Positions 17,630 through 25,776 of a stretch of 64,000 nt of DNA are shown here, in pieces; position 1 is the first letter of the stretch; each line of letters begins with the position of its first letter. Made by a program: the position numbers and the translations under genes. The DNA is taken from NCBI GenBank assembly GCA_035604335.1, contig DATNIT010000295.1:8391-72390 (forward strand), written 5' to 3'. Origin of the DNA: DASZHJ01 sp035604335. GTDB lineage: Bacteria; Pseudomonadota; Alphaproteobacteria; ATCC43930; CGMCC-115725. The notes below the pieces were generated by a model. The model made no database searches, was not told the DNA's origin, and saw only the letters and a list, made by a program, of their open reading frames with translations.

Positions 17630-18844
17630 ATGAACGACAAGATGGCAGCCGTGAGACCGCTCCAGGGTATCCGCGTCCTCGATCTCTCGAGCTTCATCTC
17701 GGGGCCGTTCTGCACGACGCAGCTGGCGGAATTCGGCGCCGAGGTGATCAAGGTCGAGCTACCCAAGGTGGGGGATCCCTTCCGCCGCTTCGGCACGCCG
17801 TCGAAGTCCGGCGATTCCCTCATCTTCATGAGCGAGCAGCGAAACAAGAAGTCCATCACCCTCGACCTCCGCACGGCCGAGGGCGCCGAGCTTGTGAAAG
17901 CGCTCGCGGCCCGGGTCGACATCGTCGTGGAGAATTTCCAGGTCGGCACGCTCGAGGGCTGGGGCATCGGCTACGACGTGCTCCGGAAGCATAACCCGCG
18001 CCTCATCATGGTGCGCATCACCGGTTACGGCCAGACCGGGCCCTATCGCGATCGTCCCGGCTTCGGCCGCATCGCGAACGCCTTCAGCGGACTTTCCTTC
18101 CTGGCGGGCTATCCCGACCGGGCGCCGGTGACGCCGGGCTCGGCCACCATTCCGGACTATCTGACCGGGATCTACGGCGCCTATGGCGCGCTCCTCGCCT
18201 TGCGCGCGCGGGACATCACAGGCGAAGGCCAGATGATCGACATCGGTCTCTACGAGCCGGTGTTTCGCATCCTGGACGAGCTGGCCTCCGCCTATCACGA
18301 GACCGGGCGCGTGCGGCAGCGCATGGGGCCGGCCACCGTCAATGCGGTGCCGCACAGCCACTACCCCACCAAGGACGGCCGCTGGGTCGCCATCGCCTGC
18401 ACCACCGACAAGATCTTCGAGCGGCTCGCAGCCGCCATGGGCCGGCCCGACGTCGCCGCCGGCGGCCCCTACACCACCTTCAAGCAGCGCACCGCCGCGC
18501 GCGAAGCCGTCGATGCCATGGTCGCGGACTGGACGCGCAGCCTCGAGCGAGATGCGGTGCTGAGCATCTGCGCCGAGCACCAGGTACCCTGCGGTCCCGT
18601 CTACGCGATCGACGAGATCTTCGCAGACCCGCAATACAAAGCGCGCGAGAACATTCTGATCCTCGAGGACGAGCGCGCGGGCGAGATCGCCGTTCCCAAC
18701 GTCGTGCCGCGCCTCTCCGACACGCCCGGCGGCATCGATTGGCTGGGCTGTTCTCTCGGCGCCCACAACCGGGAGATCTTCGGTGAGGTCCTCGGCTTGA
18801 GCGAGCAACGCATCGCCGAGCTCTCCGAGAAAGGCGTGATCTGA
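17630..18844 (+). CDS. CaiB/BaiF family CoA-transferase (family III)
   Basis: 404-residue family III CoA-transferase moving CoA between carboxylic acids. Family landmarks: the opening GIRVLDLSSFISGPFCTTQLAEFGAEVIKVE-type segment (residues about 11-41), RNKKSITLDL, ENFQVGTLEGWG, TGYGQTGPY, and the acidic GQMIDIGLYE segment near 200-209, in the region that carries the acyl-acceptor acid. ATG 17630 is used; a second ATG at 17642 is possible. Its stop overlaps the next start (TGATG). With the CitE-like lyase and PrpD-like dehydratase it probably activates a C4-C6 dicarboxylate or hydroxy-acid such as citramalate or mesaconate. Confidence 0.9.
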   Translation: MNDKMAAVRPLQGIRVLDLSSFISGPFCTTQLAEFGAEVIKVELPKVGDPFRRFGTPSKSGDSLIFMSEQRNKKSITLDLRTAEGAELVKALAARVDIVVENFQVGTLEGWGIGYDVLRKHNPRLIMVRITGYGQTGPYRDRPGFGRIANAFSGLSFLAGYPDRAPVTPGSATIPDYLTGIYGAYGALLALRARDITGEGQMIDIGLYEPVFRILDELASAYHETGRVRQRMGPATVNAVPHSHYPTKDGRWVAIACTTDKIFERLAAAMGRPDVAAGGPYTTFKQRTAAREAVDAMVADWTRSLERDAVLSICAEHQVPCGPVYAIDEIFADPQYKARENILILEDERAGEIAVPNVVPRLSDTPGGIDWLGCSLGAHNREIFGEVLGLSEQRIAELSEKGVI

Positions 18845-19749
18845 TGATGCTCAGGACCGATCTGCCGGTCTGGCGCTCCCTGCTGTTCGTTCCTGCGATC
18901 GCCCGCAAATTCGTGGATGGCGCCGCCGCCCGCGGCGCCGACGCCATCATCCTCGACCTCGAGGACAGCGTGCCGCCGGCGGAGAAGCCGAGGGCGCGCA
19001 CGCTGCTGCACGAGGCCGCCGAGATCGTGTCGCGCGGCGGCGCCGACGTGCTCGTCCGCATCAACCGCCCGCTCCGTCTCGCCATTCCCGACATCGAGGC
19101 GGCAGTCTCGCCGTGGGTGCAGGCGCTGGCGCTGCCGAAGGTCGAGAGCGCCAATCACCTGCGACTGCTCGTCGAGGCGATCGACGAGATCGAGGCCGAG
19201 CGCGGCATGACCGTCGGCGCGACCAAACTCCTCGCCATGGTGGAGACCGCGGAAGCGTTCTTCGAGATGCCGGAGATCGCCCGCGCGCATCCTCGCATGG
19301 TCGCCATGACCCTCGGCGCCGAGGATTTCGCCCTTTCCGTCGGCATGCTGCCCGAGGCCGAAGGTCTGTTCTTCCCGAAGCAGCAGATGATCATCGCCGC
19401 GCGCTCGGCCGGCATCCTCCCGCTGGGCTTTCTCGGCACGGTCGCCGATTTCCGCGACCTCGCCGCCTTCCGTGCCACGATCCAGCGCTCGCGCCGCCTG
19501 GGATTCCTCGGCGCCGCCTGTATCCACCCGAACCAGATCGCGATCCTGAACGAGGAGTACGCCCCGCCCGCCGACGAGGTGGCGCACGCCGAGCGCGTGG
19601 TCGCGGCCTATGAGAAGGCAACCGGGCAAGGCGTGGGCGCGATCACGGTCGACGGCAAGATGATCGATGTGCCTGTGGTGGAGCGCGCGCAAGCGCTGTT
19701 GGCGCGCCACCGCGCTATCGCCGCCCGACAAGCCAGACGCGTTCGATGA
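18844..19749 (+). CDS. HpcH/HpaI aldolase / citrate lyase beta-like (CitE superfamily) lyase
   Basis: 301-residue TIM-barrel CoA-ester lyase. Landmarks are SLLFVPAIARKF near the N-terminus, IILDLEDSVPPAEK, the Arg/Asn segment VLVRINRP, the metal-binding Glu in AMVETAEAFFEM, and LGAEDFALSVG with the second metal acid. Members cleave citryl-, citramalyl-, malyl- or hydroxymethylglutaryl-CoA. The start overlaps the CoA-transferase stop by one base, and the end overlaps the next ATG by four, so the three genes are translationally coupled. Most likely it cleaves the CoA ester made by its upstream neighbour. Confidence 0.88.
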   Translation: MMLRTDLPVWRSLLFVPAIARKFVDGAAARGADAIILDLEDSVPPAEKPRARTLLHEAAEIVSRGGADVLVRINRPLRLAIPDIEAAVSPWVQALALPKVESANHLRLLVEAIDEIEAERGMTVGATKLLAMVETAEAFFEMPEIARAHPRMVAMTLGAEDFALSVGMLPEAEGLFFPKQQMIIAARSAGILPLGFLGTVADFRDLAAFRATIQRSRRLGFLGAACIHPNQIAILNEEYAPPADEVAHAERVVAAYEKATGQGVGAITVDGKMIDVPVVERAQALLARHRAIAARQARRVR

Positions 19750-21260
19750 TCCGCCACGAGGTCCGGGTACATGCGTCCGCGGAGCGCCTGCCGCGGGAGC
19801 GGCAGCTCGCCTGGAGGCTCGCGGAGCTCGCGGGGATGTCCACGATCGACGCCGACACGGCGGAGCTGGTGGCGGCGCGGATCATCGACAATGCCGGCGT
19901 GGCGCTCGCCGCCATCAATCGCAAGCCCGTCGCGGCCGCGCGCGCCATGGCGCTTGCGAATCCCCGCGTCGGAGGCGCCAGCCTCTTCGGCCTCAACGCC
20001 GCCACCACCGTGGCCGCGGAATGGGCGGCTTGGGCCAACGCGACGGCGGTGCGCGAGCTCGATTTCCACGACACGTTCCTCGCGGCCGACTACGCGCATC
20101 CCGGCGACAGCATCGCGCCGCTGATCGCGGTGGCCCAGCAGACCGGCCGGGACGGCGCGGCGCTCGCCCGCGCCATCGCCGTCGCCTACGAGGTCCATGT
20201 GGCGCTGGTAAAGGCGATCGGGCTGCATCCGCACAAGAAGGATCACGTCGCTCACCTCTGCCCCGCCACGGTTGTCGGCATCGGCCGGTTGCTCGACCTG
20301 CCAACCCCAGTGGTCTATCAGGCCGTGAACCAAGCGGTGCATCTCGCCTTCTCCACGCGGCAGTCGCGCAAGGGCGAGATCAGCTCGTGGAAGGCGTTTG
20401 TGCCCGGCTTTTCCGGCAAGCTCGCGATCGAGGCGGTCGACCGCGCCATGCGCGGCGAGGCGAGCCCGAGCCCAATCTACGAGGGCGAGGAGTCCGTGAT
20501 CGCCTGGATGCTCGGCGGCCCCGACGCGGTCTACGAGGTGGCGTTGCCATCGGCTGGCGAGACGCCGCGTGCGATCCACGAGACCTATACCAAGGCGCAC
20601 TCGGCCGAATATCAGGCGCAGGCCTTCATCGACCTCGCGTTGGACCTGCGCCGGCAGCTCGACCTCGGCGCCGTCGCCGAGATCGTGGTGCGCACGAGCC
20701 ACCACACGCACGCCGTGATCGGCAGCGGCGCCAACGATCCGCAGAAATACGATCCCGACGCCAGCCGCGAGACCCTGGACCACTCGCTGCCCTACATCCT
20801 GGCGGTGGCGCTCGAGGATGGCGCTTGGCACCACGAGCGCAGCTACGCGCCGGAGCGCGCGCATCGCGCCTCAACCGTGGCACTCTGGCGCAAGATCCGT
20901 ACTGTCGAAGATCCCGCCTGGACGGCGCGCTATCGCGATCCCGACCCGGCGAAGCGCGCGTTTGGCGGCCAGGTCACGGTGACCCTGCGGGAGGGCCGCA
21001 CCACCGCGGCCGAGCTCGCGGTCGCCGACGCGCACCCCAACGGCCGCCGACCCTGGAGGATGCCAGATTACGAGGCGAAGTTTCGCGGGCTTGTCGACGG
21101 TATCGTCGCGCCGGCAGAATCCGATCGTTTCCTCTCGAGCGCGCGTCGCCTGACCAAACTCACGGCGGCAGAGCTGCGCAGCATCAATCCGATTGCACCT
21201 CCCGGGACAGTGCGACCCGACCGCTCCACCGGTGAAGGCATTCTGGATTGGCGTGGGTAG
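19746..21260 (+). CDS. MmgE/PrpD family protein, 2-methylcitrate-dehydratase-like
   Basis: 504-residue MmgE/PrpD protein. The family covers 2-methylcitrate dehydratase and cis-aconitate decarboxylase. Segments VRELDFHDTFLAADYAHPGD and ETLDHSLPYILAVALEDG match the conserved substrate-pocket regions of PrpD, and the length suits PrpD. It is fused in expression to a CoA-transferase and a CitE-like lyase through overlapping start and stop codons. No prpB or prpC is near, so propionate breakdown is not implied; dehydration of a citramalate- or methylcitrate-like acid in the same pathway is the better guess. Confidence 0.87.
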   Translation: MIRHEVRVHASAERLPRERQLAWRLAELAGMSTIDADTAELVAARIIDNAGVALAAINRKPVAAARAMALANPRVGGASLFGLNAATTVAAEWAAWANATAVRELDFHDTFLAADYAHPGDSIAPLIAVAQQTGRDGAALARAIAVAYEVHVALVKAIGLHPHKKDHVAHLCPATVVGIGRLLDLPTPVVYQAVNQAVHLAFSTRQSRKGEISSWKAFVPGFSGKLAIEAVDRAMRGEASPSPIYEGEESVIAWMLGGPDAVYEVALPSAGETPRAIHETYTKAHSAEYQAQAFIDLALDLRRQLDLGAVAEIVVRTSHHTHAVIGSGANDPQKYDPDASRETLDHSLPYILAVALEDGAWHHERSYAPERAHRASTVALWRKIRTVEDPAWTARYRDPDPAKRAFGGQVTVTLREGRTTAAELAVADAHPNGRRPWRMPDYEAKFRGLVDGIVAPAESDRFLSSARRLTKLTAAELRSINPIAPPGTVRPDRSTGEGILDWRG

Positions 21261-21297
21261 AGAGCGTTCCCGTCCAGTTGCGCTCGTTTCCTCAATT

Positions 21298-21394
21298 CGT
21301 CATCGCCGGGCTTGTCCAGGCTTGTCCCGGCGATCCACGTTTTCTTCTGGTCGCGAGAACACATGGATGCCCGGCACGGAGGCCGGGCATGACG
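21298..21394. repeat. Intergenic inverted repeat, family C
   Basis: CGTCATCGCCGGGCTTGTCC ... CCGGCGATCCACG is followed by CATGGATGCCCGG ... CCGGGCATGACG. The outer CGTCATGCC-like and GGCATGACG ends are inverse to each other, and inner hairpins are visible. It sits between the convergent PrpD-like and alpha/beta-hydrolase genes, so it may also stop transcription. This type of element is common in alphaproteobacterial genomes. Only one copy in this window. Confidence 0.7.
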
Positions 21395-21433
21395 CAAGCA
21401 GGGAGGCGATTCCTGCCCATCGAGACCTGCTCT

Positions 21434-22279
21434 CTAGCCTCGCCGTTCCAATAAGCGGATCAGCGACGCGTTGAACTCCTCCGCCGCCTCGTACTGCACC
21501 CAATGGCCGGCGCGCGGAATGACGGTGAAACCAGCGCCCGGCTGCAACGACTGGAGCAGGCGGCGAACCTCGTCGAGCACCCCCTGGGCAGTGATGTCGC
21601 GCTCGCCCCAGATGCCCTGCAGCCTGGCGCTCATCCGGGGTATCGCGGTCGGCAAGGCCGGCACCCGCGACAGCGGGCGACTCCGCAGCTGCGCCCGCGT
21701 GGCATTGCCGACCTGGAGATGCGCGGCGAGGTCGTCGATGTTGGCGCGATCGGCGATCATGAGGATCGCGAGGTTCTCGAGATGGGCGGCGCGCTGTGCC
21801 GCCTCGTCCGGCAGATCCCGCCACGTCACGAGATCGATCGATGCGCTCCGCCGGATGCCGAGGCCGCCCGAGCCCACGAGCACGAGGCTGCGCGCCCGCG
21901 CGCCCATCTGCTCCGCCACCAAGCCGCCGATCAGCCCGCCGAAGGAAAAGCCCACGATGTCGGCGGCCTCGCCCGCGTCCATCAACGACAGCAGCCCCGA
22001 GGCCACGATCTCCGCAATCTTCTCGGGCCGGTCCGGCTCCGGCGGCATGTCGGAGTCGCCGAGGCCCGGCAGATCCGGCACCAGCACGCGATAGCGCTCG
22101 CCGAGCGGCTCGACGTTGCGGATCCAATGGGTCCACGAGCCGAAGCCGCCATGCAGCAGGGCCAGGGGCGCCCCCCGGCCCCAAATGTGCCAAACCATCG
22201 AGCCCGCGCCGCAGGGCGTGCGCCGGACCTCGGCGCAGCTCTCGATGTCCGCGACGAGCGCCGTAGGATCGATCGTCAC
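21434..22279 (-). CDS. Alpha/beta hydrolase
   Basis: 281-residue cytosolic alpha/beta-hydrolase. HGG oxyanion segment at residues 53-55, nucleophile elbow GFSFGG with Ser112, acid Asp in the GERDITAQG loop and catalytic His in RAGHWVQYE. The triad is complete. The sequence style resembles meta-cleavage-product or ester hydrolases (GDSDMPPEPDRP after strand 4). It starts five bases after the stop of the benzoylformate-decarboxylase-like gene, so both are one operon. A ring-cleavage or ester-hydrolysis step before or after decarboxylation is plausible but unproven. Confidence 0.87.
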   Translation of the reverse strand: MTIDPTALVADIESCAEVRRTPCGAGSMVWHIWGRGAPLALLHGGFGSWTHWIRNVEPLGERYRVLVPDLPGLGDSDMPPEPDRPEKIAEIVASGLLSLMDAGEAADIVGFSFGGLIGGLVAEQMGARARSLVLVGSGGLGIRRSASIDLVTWRDLPDEAAQRAAHLENLAILMIADRANIDDLAAHLQVGNATRAQLRSRPLSRVPALPTAIPRMSARLQGIWGERDITAQGVLDEVRRLLQSLQPGAGFTVIPRAGHWVQYEAAEEFNASLIRLLERRG

Positions 22280-22284
22280 GCGCG

Positions 22285-23961
22285 TCAGACCGGCTTGAAG
22301 CCCGTGTCCATCTGCGCGTCGATCAGCAGCGGCTCCTTGCCGGCGATGCCGCGCTTGATGAGGGCGCAGACCTCGGCGGCGGTCGTGGCGCGCTCGGCCG
22401 CGACGCCCAGCGAGCGCGCGAGGCCGACGAAATCGACGCGCGGATTGACCAGATCCATGCCGACATAGAGGTCGGTCTGCGCCGCCAGCGCACGCATGGC
22501 ATTCGCGCGCTGCTTCAGGATCCGGTAGGACGCGTTGTTGATGATGACGAACACCACCGCGACGCTCTCGTGGGCCGCGGTCCAGAGCGCCTGGCAGGTG
22601 TACATGGCGCTGCCGTCGCCGATCAGCGCCACCACCGGTCGATCCGGCAGCGCGAGCTTGGCGCCGATCGCCGCCGGCAAGCCCCAGCCGATGCCGCCGC
22701 CGCGAAGCCCGAAGAAGCTCTGGGGATCGTCGCTGCGCACGAATTGCCGGAGGCCCGGGCTCGACGACACGGATTCATCGATCACGACGGCGTCCGCCGG
22801 CAGCATCTCGCCGATCGCGTGCATGAGCGCCAGCGGCTTGATGGGCACCGCAGCCGCATCGGCGCGGGCGCGCGCCTTGAGCTTCTCGAGCTCGGCGGCG
22901 ATCGCCGCGCGCGCCGCCTCGGAGCGCGCCTTGGCCGCGGCACGCTGCGCGGCGGTCATCCTCGATTCCAGGGCCGCCAACAGGTCCTTCAGCGTCGCCT
23001 TGATGTCGCCGAGGATGGCGACCTCCGCGGGATAGTTCTTGCCGAGCTCCCACGGGTCGTTGTCGATGTGCACCACCGTCAAGCCCAGCGGCATCGGATC
23101 GACCTCCGACGGCAGCGACATCGTGAAGAGATCGCCGCCCACGGAGAACAGCAGATCGTGCTGCTCGAGCACGGCGCGGATCGCCGGCGCGAGCCGGGTC
23201 ATCGCGCCCTTGAAGAGCGGGTGCGAGGTCGGGAACGACGCCGTGTTGGCGACGCCCTCGGGATGCACCGGCGCGCCCAGCAGCTCCGCGATGGCAACGA
23301 TCTCGGCGTGCGCGCGGCTTTGCGCAACGGCATCGCCCGCCATGATCAGCGGCCGCCGGGCATCGAGCAGCAGCGCCGCCGCCCGGTCGATCGCCTCGGC
23401 ATCGCCGCGGATGCGCGGCGCCACCCGCGTGGGTGCGCCGAGCTCGATGTCGGCCTCGCTGGTGAGCACGTCGCCGGGCAGCGACAGGAAGACCGGGCCG
23501 GTGGGCATCGCGAGTGCGGTCTTGGCGGCGCGGTGGATCGCGCGCGGCAGCTCCACCAGCCGCCGCACCTCCGACGACCATTTCACCAGCGGCCGCGCGA
23601 TCGGCGGCAGGTCGTCCCAGAGGATCGGCTCGGTGAAGGTGAAGCTCTGGTCGTGCTGTCCGGCGGTGACCAGGATCGGCGAGCCCGCTTTCTTGGCGTC
23701 GTAGAGCATGCCCATGGCGTTGCCGAGGCCGGGCGCCACGTGGAAATTGGTGACGGCGAGGCGCTGCCCGGCCTGGGCATACCCGTCCGCCATCGCCATC
23801 ACGCCCGCCTCCTGCAGGCCCAGCACGTAGCGCAGCTTGGTCTCGACCGCGAGCGCGTCCATGAGCGGCAGCTCGGTGGTGCCGGGATTGCCGAAGATGA
23901 TGTCCACGCCCTCTTGCTTCAGCAGATCGAGAAAGGCCCGCTTGCCAGCCATTACAGCCAT
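22285..23961 (-). CDS. Thiamine-diphosphate enzyme, benzoylformate-decarboxylase-like
   Basis: 558-residue ThDP-dependent enzyme of the acetolactate synthase/benzoylformate decarboxylase superfamily. FGNPGTTELPLMDAL at about residues 23-37 and the cofactor-activating Glu51 in LGLQEAGVMAMADGYAQ are typical of benzoylformate decarboxylase. The C-terminal ThDP motif runs from GDGSAMYTCQALWTAA to VIINNASYR. The start is ATG 23961 with GGAGACACC before it; the frame extends 16 codons further without a site. It probably decarboxylates an aromatic or branched 2-oxo acid. Glyoxylate carboligase or oxalyl-CoA type activity is less likely from the N-terminal motif. Operon with the alpha/beta hydrolase. 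Confidence 0.88.
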   Translation of the reverse strand: MAVMAGKRAFLDLLKQEGVDIIFGNPGTTELPLMDALAVETKLRYVLGLQEAGVMAMADGYAQAGQRLAVTNFHVAPGLGNAMGMLYDAKKAGSPILVTAGQHDQSFTFTEPILWDDLPPIARPLVKWSSEVRRLVELPRAIHRAAKTALAMPTGPVFLSLPGDVLTSEADIELGAPTRVAPRIRGDAEAIDRAAALLLDARRPLIMAGDAVAQSRAHAEIVAIAELLGAPVHPEGVANTASFPTSHPLFKGAMTRLAPAIRAVLEQHDLLFSVGGDLFTMSLPSEVDPMPLGLTVVHIDNDPWELGKNYPAEVAILGDIKATLKDLLAALESRMTAAQRAAAKARSEAARAAIAAELEKLKARARADAAAVPIKPLALMHAIGEMLPADAVVIDESVSSSPGLRQFVRSDDPQSFFGLRGGGIGWGLPAAIGAKLALPDRPVVALIGDGSAMYTCQALWTAAHESVAVVFVIINNASYRILKQRANAMRALAAQTDLYVGMDLVNPRVDFVGLARSLGVAAERATTAAEVCALIKRGIAGKEPLLIDAQMDTGFKPV

Positions 23962-24075
23962 GGTGTCTCCGGAGATTTGATCAGGAACCGCTGAGCCAGA
24001 GTGGACCACGAGCCGAGGCGCTTGGCCAGCTTCCAGCCTCGCCGTCCGAGCCCGTCAGCAACTGGCGAGCCGTAA

Positions 24076-24828
24076 TCAGGAATCCTGCCGGCGGCGGCAA
24101 ATGAGCCCATAGGTGACATGTTTTTCCATGATCGGCCCGGCGCGGAAATAAGGCTCCATGGCGGCGCGCATCTCGGCGATCATCCGGCCGGTGTCGGCGC
24201 CGAGTATCGCCGGCGTCGTGCTGGGAGTGCCCAACGCGCGATAGATGAGGTGCTCCAGCTCCAGTTTTCTCTCGCCGAAGGCGACGACGCGCTCCACCGG
24301 CACGAAATCAGTGCCCTCGAAGAACTGATCGACGGTGAGCTTCAACAGTTCTCGGTCGATGCCCTTGACCCATCTCCGTCTCGTCGCCGAATACACCCTG
24401 TGCCACTCGGCGTCGTCGGGGTTCTGCAACGGCACACAGACGAGGATGCGCCCGCTCGGGCTCAGCCACCGGTCGAGCCGGGCGATGGCGGCAGGCGTGT
24501 GCATGAACCAGTGGGCCCGGCCCATGGTGATCAGGTGGAAAGGGCCAAGATCCTCCGGCGCGTCCTCCACCTTCGCATGCAGCAGTCTGATCCGACGGTC
24601 CATGGCCTGCGCCCGCTTCGCCGCCTCCTCCAGCATCGGCCGCTCGAGATCCATGCCGGTAAGGCTCGCCACGAAGGGTGCGAATCCGAGCGCCACCTCG
24701 CCCGTGCCGCAGCCGAGATCGAGCAGGTCTTCCTTGCCGGTGAGCGGAATTGACTCGGCGACGAACGAGAAGAAACGCTTCAAGTACGGTTTCAGATAGG
24801 CGCGGTAGCCGATCGTCTCGGACCACAT
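24076..24828 (-). CDS. Class I SAM-dependent methyltransferase
   Basis: 250-residue protein with the SAM-binding motif I LLDLGCGTGEVALGFAP near residues 35-51, an acidic GMDLERPML motif II, and FHLITMGRAHWFMHTP as post-motif region. Fold and length match methyltransferase type 11/12 proteins that modify small molecules, though the substrate is not readable. It lies between the decarboxylase gene (115 bases downstream) and the GntR gene (26 bases upstream), all on the minus strand, and may be co-transcribed with the regulator. Confidence 0.85.
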   Translation of the reverse strand: MWSETIGYRAYLKPYLKRFFSFVAESIPLTGKEDLLDLGCGTGEVALGFAPFVASLTGMDLERPMLEEAAKRAQAMDRRIRLLHAKVEDAPEDLGPFHLITMGRAHWFMHTPAAIARLDRWLSPSGRILVCVPLQNPDDAEWHRVYSATRRRWVKGIDRELLKLTVDQFFEGTDFVPVERVVAFGERKLELEHLIYRALGTPSTTPAILGADTGRMIAEMRAAMEPYFRAGPIMEKHVTYGLICRRRQDS

Positions 24829-24854
24829 GGCTTATCCGCTTGTCCGCGGCGACT

Positions 24855-25583
24855 TCATCCTCGCCGGCGCCGCCGCGGCGGTGCCGGGACCCGCGTCTTC
24901 GCCTCGACGTCGAGATAGAGCTCGATCCCCTTGGTGATGTGCGCCGAAAGCACGGCGACTAGGCGGTCGGCATCGCGGGCGAGCGCCGCCTCCAGGATCT
25001 CGCGATGCTCGCGGCGCGACTGCTCGCGCGGGAAGTCCTTCACCTGGAAGGCGAGCATCCGATAGCGCAGGCTCTGGTCGTACATCATGCCGTGCAGCTG
25101 CAAGAGCCAGCGCGAGCCGCAATCCGCGATCAGCGCCGCGTGGAACTCGCGGTTGTACTGCTCGAGGAGACCGCCGTATTTCTCCTGCTCGGCCGCGATC
25201 ACCGCCTCGACCTTGGAGAGCTTGTGATAGGCGGCAACCAGCTGGGATTCCCACTCGAGGCTCGCCCGCTCGAGCGAGCGCCGAGCCGCCTCGCATTCCA
25301 GCAGACGCCGCATCTCCGTGATGTCGCGGAGATCGGCGAGCGAGGCGGGTATCACCGTGAAGCCGCGCTGGCCCTCGTTCTGCACCAGCCCGTCCGCGAC
25401 GAGCCGCGACAGCGTCTCCCGCAGCGTGTTCACGCTCACCTGGTAGCGGCTCTTGAGCGTATCGAGCTTGAGCTTGCCGCCGGGCTTCAGGGCGCCTTCG
25501 AGGATTTCGCTGCGCAGCCGCCTGTAGACTGCCTCGGTCACCGTCACCGCGGGCTCGATCCGTGTCTCACCGCTGTCGCGCAT
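24855..25583 (-). CDS. GntR family regulator, FCD (FadR-type) domain
   Basis: 242-residue regulator. The winged-helix GntR domain spans about residues 12-80 (TVTEAVYRRLRSEILEGALKPG ... SVNTLRETLSRLVADGLV). The all-helical FCD ligand domain follows, with metal-site His/Asp residues (LEQYNREFHAALI, HREILEAALARDADRLVAVLSAHI). FCD regulators usually sense organic acids. It diverges from quiC-aroE across 193 bases, so it is the best candidate regulator of that pathway, and it may also control the minus-strand genes after it. Confidence 0.9.
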   Translation of the reverse strand: MRDSGETRIEPAVTVTEAVYRRLRSEILEGALKPGGKLKLDTLKSRYQVSVNTLRETLSRLVADGLVQNEGQRGFTVIPASLADLRDITEMRRLLECEAARRSLERASLEWESQLVAAYHKLSKVEAVIAAEQEKYGGLLEQYNREFHAALIADCGSRWLLQLHGMMYDQSLRYRMLAFQVKDFPREQSRREHREILEAALARDADRLVAVLSAHITKGIELYLDVEAKTRVPAPPRRRRRG

Positions 25584-25716
25584 CGCGCCGCCCCTGCCGC
25601 ATCCTGCGCGAGGGTCGCCGATCGGATGCGGCCGCGCAATAGGATGTGGCGGCGGCGACGCTCGTCTCGACGGGAAACGAGTGAATGTGCCATTTTATAG
25701 GAGATAACGAAGTTTA

Positions 25717-25744
25717 TTGATTGATGTGGCGTTCACCATATATT
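25717..25744 (+). promoter_or_regulatory. Sigma-70-like promoter of quiC-aroE
   Basis: TTGATT (25717-25722) and TATATT (25739-25744) are 16 bases apart in a locally AT-rich tract. Transcription would start near 25751, about 26 bases before the quiC ATG. This supports the ATG at 25777 over the longer frame, which would begin inside the promoter. Confidence 0.5.
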
Positions 25745-25776
25745 CTTCTCCGCCTGTGCTCTCGCCGGAGGCCGCC

